In this document: positions 18,126 through 26,264 of the stretch, one piece after another
How positions within the stretch are numbered: the first letter of the stretch is position 1
Layout of the letters: the number at the start of each line of letters is the position of its first letter
DNA from: Candidatus Poribacteria bacterium
GTDB lineage: Bacteria; Poribacteria; WGA-4E; WGA-3G
Direction: 5' to 3'
NCBI GenBank assembly: GCA_022827225.1
Contig: JAJDTJ010000084.1
Coordinates: 1-64,000, forward strand
Length of the DNA: 64,000 bases
Program-made: the position numbers and the translations under genes
The notes under the pieces: model-generated
Databases searched by the model: none
Seen by the model: only the letters and a program-made list of their open reading frames with translations
Told to the model about the DNA's origin: nothing

Positions 18126-19481
18126 ATGGAACAGGAACGATTAACCAAGAGGGAAATGAGGCTGAAGCATCCAGAGCAGTATTATTTATGGTTGAATGCG
18201 AAAGATAACGAATCACGAGCAACCGATACCTCGCCTGCGGAGGATGAAAAATCGCGCGCGACCGGCGTTCCAGATCCGTACTTGCATAAGATATTTGAGG
18301 TGAGCGATAAATATCTAAAGCGCGTTTTCAACGAAGAACTTTTGAACGAATTTAAAACGAATTGCTTTCGTGATATTCGGGGTAATCGGAATTCGACTAT
18401 AGAACAGTTTGTCAAAGCCTACTACAATTTCGTAAAGAGAGAGTATCGAAAACAATACACTGGTGCGGATTCAGATCTGAATCAGTCCATTTTTTCTGAA
18501 CCTCACATTCCGAAAGCATTGTGGGGCAACTGTCTGGATTTTTTGCGGCGTATGGACAGTGAAAGTGTGCAGTTAATGGTCACCTCTCCGCCATATTATA
18601 ACGCGAGAGATTATTCCCAATGGGAAACCCTGGATGACTATTTGGATGAAATGTCCTCTATTATCAAGGAATGCTATCGGGTCTTGGACAATCATCGCCC
18701 TTTCGTTTTCAATGTTGGCGACATATTTGACAATGACAATAGGGAAACTAAATCGTCTTGGGGAAAACGTAGAATACCTTTGGGAGCATATTTCACTCAG
18801 ATATTTGAAGATCACGGTTTCCAATTTGTGGACGACTTCATCTGGGATAAAGGGGAAGTTCAGACCCAACGGCATAAAAACGGAAACAGACCCTATCCTT
18901 TGTATCAGTATCCGATCAACTGCTATGAACACATTTTTGTTTTTTACAAACATCGGTTAGACGAAACGCTTTATCCCTGCCCGGTATGTGGCTGTTTGAA
19001 AGTCAATGGAAACGCTTACTCTGGGGTAGGTATTAAATCTTGGGAATGCAAGAATTTAGACTGTTTTGAGCGATCGGCGAGTAATCGCGGAAAACGCTTT
19101 TCAGCTCGCACTCAGTTGATGACTGGGTTGCAACAAACCGATAATCACATTGATGAAGATTTGCTGCGCGTGTGGCGGCGCGACGTCGTCAAGATTCCGC
19201 CAGTAATTAAGATAAACAGTAAGGGTGAAAACACACTTGGACACACAGCACCTTTCCCTAAGGAAATTCCTGAATATGCAGTACAAGTGTTCAGTGGTGT
19301 AGGTGAGTCAGTCCTTGATCCTTTTGCAGGGGCATTTACCACAACAATAGAATCATTTCGTCAAGGACGAAACAGTATTGGAATAGAATTGAATCGAACG
19401 CTGTTTAGAGATGCCGTGCTGAATCGGTTCTCCAATGCTCTTAATACGCATCCGAAGGAGTTAGGGAATGAGGGGATCTGA
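18126..19481 (+). CDS. Site-specific DNA methyltransferase (beta-type, with zinc ribbon)
   Basis: The frame opens at TTG 18108, but ATG 18126 with AGGA eight bases upstream is the better start, giving 451 residues. In this numbering the catalytic motif TSPPYY lies at 153-158 and the SAM-binding DPFAG at 398-402. Motif IV before motif I is the beta-class order of N4-cytosine/N6-adenine enzymes; the SPPY form is frequent in N4-cytosine enzymes. Between them lies a zinc ribbon (CPVCGC at 285-290, C308 and C313), probably in the target recognition region. The 3' end overlaps the nuclease-like gene by 14 bases. The two look like the M and R genes of a restriction-modification system. Confidence 0.88.
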   Translation: MEQERLTKREMRLKHPEQYYLWLNAKDNESRATDTSPAEDEKSRATGVPDPYLHKIFEVSDKYLKRVFNEELLNEFKTNCFRDIRGNRNSTIEQFVKAYYNFVKREYRKQYTGADSDLNQSIFSEPHIPKALWGNCLDFLRRMDSESVQLMVTSPPYYNARDYSQWETLDDYLDEMSSIIKECYRVLDNHRPFVFNVGDIFDNDNRETKSSWGKRRIPLGAYFTQIFEDHGFQFVDDFIWDKGEVQTQRHKNGNRPYPLYQYPINCYEHIFVFYKHRLDETLYPCPVCGCLKVNGNAYSGVGIKSWECKNLDCFERSASNRGKRFSARTQLMTGLQQTDNHIDEDLLRVWRRDVVKIPPVIKINSKGENTLGHTAPFPKEIPEYAVQVFSGVGESVLDPFAGAFTTTIESFRQGRNSIGIELNRTLFRDAVLNRFSNALNTHPKELGNEGI

Positions 19482-20136
19482 AGAAAGAGACAAGAAAGTA
19501 ATAGGTCTTTATGGTGAAATGCGTTTAGCAATGGAACTGCATAACCGAGGGTGGCAAGTTTACAGAGCGTATATTGACGAGAAAATTGATTTTGTCATCC
19601 TGAAAAGTTATTGCGAAAACTGCCAGGATTTCAAAAACGCATTGACGCGTGAACAACACTATAAAGGAAAGAACCGTAAAGCCGTAACTCCGCTTTGTGA
19701 AACATGTGAACAAGACAGTCTGAAAATGCTTAGTCGCTTTATTCAGGTGAAAACATCAGACGGAAAACCTGACACACCAACAAAATCAGGAGAAAAAAAG
19801 AAAAAGTATAGTTTCCACCCTAAAATCCGTTATCACTTGAAAGATGGTAGAGTGTTTTACGTGTGGATACAAGTTTGGGACGCGGATACGCACGATATTA
19901 ACTACTTCATTTTCAAGACCGAGGACGTTGAATTTTTTGATAATTTGGAGTTGGATACCTACCAAATAACCGACAATCAAAAAACTGAATTACCGATAAC
20001 CAAAGAGGGTAAAGTCATAAAAAGGGCAAAGACGCTACCAAATGGAAAGAAATACGATTACAGTGTATTTGAAAAATTTCGCAACAACTTTGAATGCTTG
20101 GAAAAAGTGATAACAGAAGGCGATTCTTGGAAGTAA
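19468..20136 (+). CDS. Putative PD-(D/E)xK restriction endonuclease with zinc ribbon
   Basis: This 222-residue protein overlaps the methyltransferase gene by 14 bases. The arrangement GLYGEMRLAMELHNRGWQV, KIDFVIL, then FIQVK matches the PD-(D/E)xK nuclease core (candidate E17, D41 and Q93-V-K95, with Q replacing the usual D/E). Between the strands is a CxxC...CxxC insertion (C49, C52, C77, C80) that probably binds zinc. The C-terminal part is lysine-rich and not recognised. Close linkage to a methyltransferase points to a restriction enzyme recognising the same site. I do not recognise a characterised homologue, so function rests on fold pattern plus context. Confidence 0.65.
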   Translation: MRGSEERDKKVIGLYGEMRLAMELHNRGWQVYRAYIDEKIDFVILKSYCENCQDFKNALTREQHYKGKNRKAVTPLCETCEQDSLKMLSRFIQVKTSDGKPDTPTKSGEKKKKYSFHPKIRYHLKDGRVFYVWIQVWDADTHDINYFIFKTEDVEFFDNLELDTYQITDNQKTELPITKEGKVIKRAKTLPNGKKYDYSVFEKFRNNFECLEKVITEGDSWK

Positions 20137-20216
20137 CAGTGTTGCTCCTGAATAGTTCAGAAGAACAGATTAAATTATTTACAATATTTTAAGTCCAAAA
20201 CTAATTAATGCGTAAA

Positions 20217-21851
20217 TTATTCAGTTTCATTGGATAGCAGAGTTAGGCTGTTCTCACCGGGTACATATAGATATGCGTTTCTGCCCGTGAAATACTGCGC
20301 GTACACACGCTCCCAATCGCTGTTCGTCAGTTTCCAACGTGGCGCGGGACCGAGCTTAAAATAGACGATGTCCGCCGCGTCGAGACTATTAAACGGATAA
20401 TCCCCTATCGGTGCACCTCGGTGGCGAGACACAAAAATAACAGCGTTGTGAATATTTTGCTCTGCTACCATCGGCGGCAGCTTCTGGTAGACATGCCCCC
20501 AATTTTGATACCTTTCCCCAATACGGACATAACTCCATACAACGTTAACGCTGAGCAATAGAAGGCAGGCACCGACGACAATCGCAAGCCCGCGCCGCTC
20601 GCGCAGCTTGAACCGCTCATAACAGATAAACATCCCGCGCGCAAACAACGGGATGAAACCGAGAAACGTCGATTCCGTGTAATAGCGCGCGTTTACCGGT
20701 GTGAACCCCCACGTTGAACCTTCAAAGTAGAAGAAGGCGTAAAGCAGCAGATTCGCAACAAGCAGCGCAAGACAGAATACATCGTATCTGTTACGTGAAG
20801 GATGGAAGAAAGGAATCAACACCAAACACCACGGCAGAATTAACGGGACAAAGGCGATGAACCACGTCAATGACAACTCGGCATCCTTCAACAAATTGTG
20901 GTGATAACTCCCCCAACCGAGCGCGTTGAAACTGATGCACGGAAGGATGTGTCGCCACGTTCTTTCGATTGCCCATGCCGGTGTAAAATTAAATGCGCCT
21001 TCAATATTCGGTACGTAACCCTCTGTTCGAGGACCGAACCCGATCTTATCATAAGGCTGCGCGACCGTGTGCGTGAACATGAACGGATCTTCTGTGAAAT
21101 GTGCATTCCATGCCATACACACGCCAAGCATCAAAACAAATGGAATGAAGAAGAACCCGAAACGTTTCAACGTAGCCGATAACGCTTGCCACTGCTGCCG
21201 TTGCCTGAAAAGATGATAGAGTGTTAACCCCGCTCCCACGACACCGAAGACAACTGCCGAGAGCGGACGCGTGTTGAACGCATAGCCCAATGCAAACCCT
21301 GAGAGCAGCGGATAGCCGATTCGTGCAAGAAGCAACGCCTCGCTTTTGCAGTTCAAGGTCTTGATAAGTGCAAACAGATAAAGCGAAAGATAGAAACGAC
21401 TCACTGGTTCACTGAACCACGTCGATCCCATACCGAGCGTCGCCGGTGAAATGAGACCTATCACAGCGGCGAGGAGCGCGATCCCGTTGTGGATCTCACC
21501 GTATATCTCTTTCACAAAAAGATAGAGGAACAGCAAGGCACCGCCTGTCGCAAGCGCGGGGATCAGCCACGGCGCGTTAATAAACACGCCGAACATCAGC
21601 ATCAAGGCGTTTCCAAACGGGTATTTTGAGTACCACTTGCCGTTGAGGATGTTAATATGTGGCGAAGAGGAAAATCCGTGTTCTGGAGGCGCAGGAAACG
21701 AGAGTTTACCTTCTGCAAACAACTTCGCTTGGAACAGATAAGAGACGGTATCAGGTTCAAAGTAAGAGAACTCGAAATAGATACCACACAGGAGTACCGA
21801 TAGCAGTACGCCAAGCATCGCAATGATGAAAATAGGCTTATTAATTTTCAT
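20217..21851 (-). CDS. GT-C membrane glycosyltransferase (ArnT/PMT-like)
   Basis: This 544-residue multi-pass membrane protein starts with a transmembrane helix (KPIFIIAMLGVLLSVLLCGIY). It is followed by FEPDTVSYLFQAKLF, where the acidic residue in the first periplasmic loop matches the catalytic Asp of GT-C enzymes, and by GKWYSKYPFGNALML. About ten further hydrophobic segments follow and a soluble C-terminal tail. GT-C enzymes move sugars from polyprenyl-phosphate donors onto lipids or proteins on the outer face of the membrane. The substrate is unknown. UppP, IspG and a second GT-C protein in the window fit this polyprenyl-linked chemistry. It is monocistronic and converges with the nuclease gene. 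Confidence 0.8.
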   Translation of the reverse strand: MKINKPIFIIAMLGVLLSVLLCGIYFEFSYFEPDTVSYLFQAKLFAEGKLSFPAPPEHGFSSSPHINILNGKWYSKYPFGNALMLMFGVFINAPWLIPALATGGALLFLYLFVKEIYGEIHNGIALLAAVIGLISPATLGMGSTWFSEPVSRFYLSLYLFALIKTLNCKSEALLLARIGYPLLSGFALGYAFNTRPLSAVVFGVVGAGLTLYHLFRQRQQWQALSATLKRFGFFFIPFVLMLGVCMAWNAHFTEDPFMFTHTVAQPYDKIGFGPRTEGYVPNIEGAFNFTPAWAIERTWRHILPCISFNALGWGSYHHNLLKDAELSLTWFIAFVPLILPWCLVLIPFFHPSRNRYDVFCLALLVANLLLYAFFYFEGSTWGFTPVNARYYTESTFLGFIPLFARGMFICYERFKLRERRGLAIVVGACLLLLSVNVVWSYVRIGERYQNWGHVYQKLPPMVAEQNIHNAVIFVSRHRGAPIGDYPFNSLDAADIVYFKLGPAPRWKLTNSDWERVYAQYFTGRNAYLYVPGENSLTLLSNETE

Positions 21852-21880
21852 GGTGTTATTTTTTCGTCTCTAAAAAAAAT

Positions 21881-21909
21881 TTGACATTTGCCAATCCATA
21901 CGGTATAAT
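21881..21909 (+). promoter_or_regulatory. Consensus sigma-70 promoter of the hisZGS operon
   Basis: TTGACA at 21881-21886 and TATAAT at 21904-21909 are 17 bases apart, a perfect consensus. Transcription would begin near 21916, about 62 bases before the leader peptide and 346 bases before hisZ. Confidence 0.88.
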
Positions 21910-21977
21910 ATCATTAAACCAAATTAAAATCACTGATTTTTTAATTCGAAGTTTCAACTTACCAACAATACGAGTAT

Positions 21978-22031
21978 ATGCTTAACACCAACATATTTAC
22001 GATCCATCACCATCATTCGGTCCACTTCTGA
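21978..22031 (+). CDS. hisL: Histidine operon leader peptide
   Basis: ATG 21978 opens 17 codons ending at TGA 22029-22031: MLNTNIFTIHHHHSVHF. Codons 10-13 and 16 are histidine, five of seventeen. A run of the regulated amino acid in a short leader just upstream of a terminator is the mark of transcription attenuation, as in the enterobacterial his operon. The ribosome-binding site is weak. A ribosome stalled at the histidine codons would leave 22034-22040 free, while one reaching the stop codon would cover it. The location, directly ahead of hisZ-hisG-hisS, makes a chance match unlikely. Confidence 0.85.
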   Translation: MLNTNIFTIHHHHSVHF

Positions 22032-22033
22032 GT

Positions 22034-22116
22034 AGAGCGGATGAGGGTAATCTGAAAAAATATCTTTGATAGGAAGCAAGTTTAACTTGTTTGGACCCTA
22101 GTAAACGAGCCGCTCT
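22034..22116 (+). promoter_or_regulatory. Antiterminator pairing of the his attenuator
   Basis: agagcgg at 22034-22040, immediately after the leader stop codon, is perfectly complementary to ccgctct at 22110-22116. This helix would enclose 22096-22106, the 5' arm of the terminator, and so exclude terminator formation. It should form when the ribosome stalls on the histidine codons. Confidence 0.6.
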
Positions 22117-22176
22117 CCTCTGTGCTGTGTTGTCAGTACACGCGAGAAAAGAGCAAAGTTTACTGGGTTTTTTTTT
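22096..22176 (+). terminator. Attenuator terminator upstream of hisZ
   Basis: ccctagtaaac (22096-22106) can pair with gtttactggg (22158-22167), which is followed by nine T (22168-22176). The enclosed segment folds further: gctct 22112-22116 with agagc in the 22149-22153 region, and tgtgctg 22121-22127 with cagtaca 22134-22140 (one G-U pair). The result is a branched, U-tailed terminator. It is mutually exclusive with the 22034-22040/22110-22116 helix. Confidence 0.65.
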
Positions 22177-22228
22177 GACTTTTTATCTACAAAAAATATG
22201 AAATTGAAATCTTCTTACTATAAGAGAC

Positions 22229-22251
22229 GGAGGGTGTACCCCTCGGGTACA
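22229..22251 (+). promoter_or_regulatory. Ribosome-binding site and hairpin before hisZ
   Basis: GGAGGG at 22229-22234 is the only good ribosome-binding site near hisZ, but it lies 27 bases from ATG 22262. The hairpin gtaccc-ctc-gggtac (22236-22250, extendable by a T-A pair) sits between them and would shorten the effective spacing to about 12 bases. An in-frame TAA at 22256-22258 rules out an upstream start. Confidence 0.5.
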
Positions 22252-22261
22252 TAGATAAAAC

Positions 22262-23701
22262 ATGGAGAAGTTTGACAAACCTGCTGGGACGAACGATTTT
22301 CTACCATCTCAGATGGTTCAACGAAATTTCGTCGAGAATGTCGTTCGTGAAACCTTTGAAACATACGGATACACACAGGTGCAGACCCCACTCTTCGAGG
22401 CCTTTGCGCTGCTATCCGCACAATCCGGCGAAGAAATCCGGCACAAGATGTTCACATTCGTCGGTTCAGATCGCGTAGACTACGCCTTAAGACCGGAACT
22501 GACCGCCCCTGTCTGCCGACTCATCGCTAACGGAGAACTAAAAGACTTTCCATACCCCTATAAACTCTACTACATCGGGCAGTGCGTCCGGCAGGAACCG
22601 ATTACCAACGGGACGGATGTCAAACGGGAATTCCGACAGGCGGGGGTTGAACTCGTCGGACCGGCTTCCGCTTACGCAGACGCTGAAATCATCGCTATTC
22701 CGATCCGAACCCTCGAAAGACTCGGTATCTCAGGGACAAAATTGAGCATCGGCAATACAGGCATTTTCCGAGAGATTTTCAAACAGGTCGCACTTGATAC
22801 CAAGGATCACGGTGAAATCATCTGGGACATCAATTATCTCGCGCGCCTCCGTGCTGAAAGCCACCTATGGGAGGTCGGAACGCTCCGAGACGCACTCAAT
22901 ATGTTACGCCGATCACAAGGTTCCGACTACCAAGGTGCCCACAAAATTGATGCAGCCGATGTTCAAGGATTGACTGAAAGTACGGCGGCTACTTATACGG
23001 AGAAACTGCCGACAATCGCTGAGGAGACTTATAAAACAGGCTGGCACCGCGATTTCGGCATCTCCGAAGAGATGGCGCAATGCTGCATAGATGTCTCAAA
23101 GATTTACGGGGATAAAGATACAGTGATGGCAGCATGGGAGACACGGCTCGGTGATACCGCACAAACGGCGCGTCAAGAACTGATCGCACTCTGTGAATGC
23201 TTGGAAAATTACAATATCATGGACTTTGAAATCAATTTAGGCATTACACGTGGGTTCGATTTCTATACCGGCACAGTTTTTCAGATTGAATTGACAGAAA
23301 AACGTCTACCGCTCTGTGGGGGTGGCAGATACGATGGACTCATCGCCTCTTTTGGAGGGCCGCCGACACCCGGCGCAGGATTCGCCTTCCAATTCGACGC
23401 GCTTGTAGATGCATACATTGACACCGGAAAAGCAACCAACAACGGAAACCGAAAAGACTATTTCATCGCAGTGGACACACCCGAACGGGTTTCCGAGGCG
23501 TACCGACTCGCTGAGAACCTACGGCGAAACGGTAAGAATGTAGAAGTCGATCTAATGGAACGCGATCTACAGGAACAGCAGGACTACGCCAACCGAGCAC
23601 ACTACGATTACCTACTCCGCTTAACCGCAGACGAACCGATGTACCGGATTCAGTTGGAAACCGGCAACGCCGAGTCAGTCACGCTTGGCGATCTCCTCTA
23701 A
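22262..23701 (+). CDS. hisZ: ATP phosphoribosyltransferase regulatory subunit
   Basis: This 479-residue protein is a histidyl-tRNA-synthetase paralogue. It opens with KPAGTNDFLPSQM and has the class II synthetase core (FTFVGSDRVDYALRPELTAPVCR, IGQCVRQE, VKREFRQAGVELVG, TRGFDFYTGTVF, GGGRYDGL). A true hisS lies two genes downstream and hisG follows directly, so this copy is best read as HisZ. HisZ lacks tRNA charging and activates short-form HisG in the first step of histidine synthesis. A remnant of the C-terminal anticodon-binding-like domain is retained (YFIAVDTPERVSEAY onward). It is the first gene of the operon under the his attenuator. Confidence 0.85.
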   Translation: MEKFDKPAGTNDFLPSQMVQRNFVENVVRETFETYGYTQVQTPLFEAFALLSAQSGEEIRHKMFTFVGSDRVDYALRPELTAPVCRLIANGELKDFPYPYKLYYIGQCVRQEPITNGTDVKREFRQAGVELVGPASAYADAEIIAIPIRTLERLGISGTKLSIGNTGIFREIFKQVALDTKDHGEIIWDINYLARLRAESHLWEVGTLRDALNMLRRSQGSDYQGAHKIDAADVQGLTESTAATYTEKLPTIAEETYKTGWHRDFGISEEMAQCCIDVSKIYGDKDTVMAAWETRLGDTAQTARQELIALCECLENYNIMDFEINLGITRGFDFYTGTVFQIELTEKRLPLCGGGRYDGLIASFGGPPTPGAGFAFQFDALVDAYIDTGKATNNGNRKDYFIAVDTPERVSEAYRLAENLRRNGKNVEVDLMERDLQEQQDYANRAHYDYLLRLTADEPMYRIQLETGNAESVTLGDLL

Positions 23702-23746
23702 AAGAAGGCTGGGTCTAAAAACGCTATACAAGAAGGAGCACCTACG

Positions 23747-24526
23747 ATGCAAACGGAATCACAACGGACACTGAACCTACTTTTACCGAAAGGGAGCCTC
23801 CAAGGAGAGACCCTTGAACTGTTTCAGCGTGCCGGTTACGAACTCAACGGTTATACCGAAACTGATAGGTCTTATCGCGCGACCTTCCGCGATGACGACG
23901 AATTTCAGATCAAGATTTCACGTCCACAAGAAATACCGGTCTATGTCGGCATGGACGACTTCTACGATTTAGGGATTACCGGTCAAGATTGGGTCGAAGA
24001 GACAGATTCAGACGTTGAAGAGATATTGCCTCTCGAATATGGACACATTGATATCATCCTCGCTGTTCGCGAAGAACGAGAAGATGTCAATACATTTGAG
24101 GATTTAATGAACCACGCCGATGGCGACATCCTCATTTCTACGGAATACTTGAATATCGCCGAGAAATATATCCTCGAAAAGACGGAGAATAAGGTCGCCC
24201 CGGCTATTCTAACGCCCTGGAAACGCCTCAATACCCGCGGTAGTTACCAATCACCCGTTACGCTCATGCTCTCGTTTGGCGCGACTGAAGGGAAACCGCC
24301 AGAAGAAGCCGACGCTATTATCGACAATTCGACATCTTCACGGCGTACAATCAAGGCGAATGCACTCAAAGAGATTGAACGCTTACGCCAATCTGAATCT
24401 ACGCTTATCGCCAACCCGAAAGCACTCAGAGACCCGTGGAAATTGGAAAAGATTCAAGAATTCAAGGAGACACTGCAGAAAGGTCTGCGGAGACGGCGGA
24501 GCCAAACACTCCCCGGACACATATAA
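23747..24526 (+). CDS. hisG: ATP phosphoribosyltransferase catalytic subunit
   Basis: This 259-residue protein condenses ATP with PRPP, the committed step of histidine synthesis. Visible family features are LLLPKGSLQGETLELFQRAGY, SRPQEIPVYVGMDDFYDLGITGQDWV and the PRPP-loop-like DAIIDNSTSSRRTIKANAL. It is longer than typical short-form HisG (about 210) but lacks the full regulatory domain of the long form (about 290), consistent with dependence on HisZ. AAGGAG precedes ATG 23747. It lies 45 bases after hisZ and 17 before hisS. Confidence 0.9.
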   Translation: MQTESQRTLNLLLPKGSLQGETLELFQRAGYELNGYTETDRSYRATFRDDDEFQIKISRPQEIPVYVGMDDFYDLGITGQDWVEETDSDVEEILPLEYGHIDIILAVREEREDVNTFEDLMNHADGDILISTEYLNIAEKYILEKTENKVAPAILTPWKRLNTRGSYQSPVTLMLSFGATEGKPPEEADAIIDNSTSSRRTIKANALKEIERLRQSESTLIANPKALRDPWKLEKIQEFKETLQKGLRRRRSQTLPGHI

Positions 24527-24543
24527 TTGAAGGAGTCAAACGC

Positions 24544-25875
24544 ATGGCAGCCCCATTCATTAAACCGCGCGTCCCGCGCGGGACGCGAGATATTTTACCT
24601 CAACAGATGATTCCGAGACAGTACGTCATAGATGTCATCCGTGAGGTGTTTGAGGAATTCGGGTTCGAACCCTTACAAACGCCTGCACTCGAACTATCCG
24701 AAGTACTCACAGGTAAATACGGACCGGACGCAGAGAAACTCATCTATCAGGCAGGACACGTCGGCGGTAAGGAGGACATCTCGCTCCGCTACGACCTTTC
24801 GGTACCGCTGTGCCGGGTTATCGCGATGTACCCACAACTGCCGAAACCGTTTAAGCGATACCAGATTGATCCAGTGTGGCGGGCGGAACGTCCACAGAAA
24901 GGACGCTATCGCCAATTCTTCCAGTGCGATGCGGATACCGTCGGCAGTGAAAGCATGCTCGCTGATGCTGAAAACGTCAATCTCGTCTATCAGGTCCTAA
25001 CGCGACTCGGTTTCAAGCAGTTCGAGGTTAACATCAATGACCGCAAACTCATCACCGGCATCGGACAATTCGCTGGTGTGCCGACTGAACAACTCGGCGG
25101 ACTTTATCGCTCTATCGATAAAATCGATAAAATCGGGTTAGCAGGGGTCAGAGCGGAACTCGCAGAAAACCAGATTCCGGAGCCTGTTATTGAGAAACTA
25201 CTCACACTGCTTGAGGTTGAAGGCGATGCGGAGACCGTCCTGAACGCACTCAGTGAACAACTCGGCGATTTTGAAGTCGCACGAGACGGTATCGCGGAAT
25301 TGGAAGAACTGATCGGTTACCTTACAACGCTCGATGTCCCAGAAGAATTCTATAAGGTAAACGTTGCGATGGTGCGCGGCTTAGAATACTACACCGGCCC
25401 GATCTACGAGACCGTCGTTGAGGAACCGAAGATCGGGAGTATCACCGGCGGTGGTAGATACGATGAACTCATCGGAAGCTTCAGCAGACAAGGGTACCCA
25501 GCGACCGGGACCAGCTTCGGCATTGAGCGGATTATTGGCGTGATGGAAGAATTTGATATGTTTCCGCCCACAGTCGGAAAGACGGTAACAGAGGTATTGG
25601 TTACCGTCTTTGATGCAGATCTCGCGCCGGAATCGCTGAAAGTCGCCACGTTACTGCGTCAAAGCGGTATCCGTACAGAGGTCTATTCCCGTCCGACCCG
25701 TATCGGCACACAGATAAAGTACGCCGACACTAAAGGCATTCCGTACGCCGTCATCCTCGGTTCCGATGAGGTAGAAGCGGGAACAGTCGTAGTCCGAAAC
25801 CTCGCGAACAGAGAACAGCACATCGTCCCAAGAGCGGACCTGGTTGCGAAAATTAAAGAATTGGATGCCCTGTAA
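24544..25875 (+). CDS. hisS: Histidine--tRNA ligase
   Basis: 443 residues from ATG 24544, chosen because GAAGGAG lies at 24529-24535, eight bases upstream; the frame stays open further upstream into hisG but without support. Class II synthetase features are PRGTRDILPQQM, SLRYDLSVPLCR, motif 2 YQIDPVWRAERPQKGRYRQF, RGLEYYTGPIYE and GGGRYDELIGSF. A C-terminal anticodon-binding domain follows (VLVTVFDADLAPESLKVA, IKYADTKGIPYAVILG). It charges tRNA-His. Being in the same attenuated operon as hisZ and hisG, its own expression should rise when charged tRNA-His falls. Confidence 0.93.
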   Translation: MAAPFIKPRVPRGTRDILPQQMIPRQYVIDVIREVFEEFGFEPLQTPALELSEVLTGKYGPDAEKLIYQAGHVGGKEDISLRYDLSVPLCRVIAMYPQLPKPFKRYQIDPVWRAERPQKGRYRQFFQCDADTVGSESMLADAENVNLVYQVLTRLGFKQFEVNINDRKLITGIGQFAGVPTEQLGGLYRSIDKIDKIGLAGVRAELAENQIPEPVIEKLLTLLEVEGDAETVLNALSEQLGDFEVARDGIAELEELIGYLTTLDVPEEFYKVNVAMVRGLEYYTGPIYETVVEEPKIGSITGGGRYDELIGSFSRQGYPATGTSFGIERIIGVMEEFDMFPPTVGKTVTEVLVTVFDADLAPESLKVATLLRQSGIRTEVYSRPTRIGTQIKYADTKGIPYAVILGSDEVEAGTVVVRNLANREQHIVPRADLVAKIKELDAL

Positions 25876-25936
25876 TGATTTTAGCCATTCCATTCCTCCG
25901 TTGATCCTTGAAATCGTATGTTTATCCAGTAACAAA

Positions 25937-26131
25937 CTAAAAGAGACCATCTGTCTCAATGAGTGCCACACCTTCTTTCTCTGATCTTTGTTGGAGTGTG
26001 TCCGTAAAACCGTTAGCAGAAAATAGGATGTATCTCGGATGCTGCCTCCACTCATCGCGGACTTTCCCCGCGTTTTCAACGAGACGGTTTAGGATATTAG
26101 CTGCCAATTCTTGATGCCGATCAATAAACAT
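25937..26131 (-). pseudogene. C-terminal relic resembling DUF234/AAA-type ATPase
   Basis: A 64-residue open frame contains PRYILFSANGFTDTLQQRS and then EKEGVALIETDGLF. This resembles the end of DUF234-type (PF03008) domains of archaeal-style ATPases, normally the tail of a protein of about 450 residues. Nothing of the ATPase part is seen upstream. GGGGGA a few bases before ATG 26131 could allow translation, so a tiny functional protein is not excluded. I read it as a decay remnant. Confidence 0.4.
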
Positions 26132-26173
26132 GAATTTTCCCCCAAATAGGGTTCAAGATATTATACGCTAAAG

Positions 26174-26195
26174 TATTATATTCCAAAGTATAATA
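26174..26195. repeat. AT-rich inverted repeat upstream of uppP
   Basis: tattata (26174-26180) and tataata (26189-26195) form a perfect 7-bp inverted repeat around an eight-base loop. It lies in the divergent region between the DUF234-like relic and uppP and could be an operator or simply AT-rich promoter DNA. Confidence 0.35.
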
Positions 26196-26264
26196 ATTAA
26201 TGTCCAGTGAATTACAAAGAAGATTGTCCTTGCAAGTTTGCTCATAGAATGCTACAATTAGGGT

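Larger units (their letters stand above)
21852..22261. other. Leader region of the histidine operon
   Basis: 410 bases lie between the GT-C gene and hisZ. They hold a consensus promoter, a histidine-rich leader peptide, mutually exclusive antiterminator and terminator pairings with a T-run, and a hairpin beside the hisZ start. All are listed separately. Confidence 0.85.

Noticed and set aside
22180..22262. Possible T-box leader because hisS is in the operon
   Set aside because: The conserved T-box core (AGGGUGG-ACCGCG) is absent. The His-rich leader peptide and competing helices explain the region better.
22262..23701. First synthetase-like gene called as a second hisS
   Set aside because: The direct link to short hisG and the presence of a better hisS downstream favour HisZ.
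24436..24543. Upstream extension of hisS into hisG
   Set aside because: No ribosome-binding site at 24436; ATG 24544 has GAAGGAG and matches the family N-terminus.
25651..26079. Minus-strand frame overlapping the hisS 3' end and the ATPase relic
   Set aside because: No conserved content; hisS is certain on the other strand and the relic reads in a different frame.
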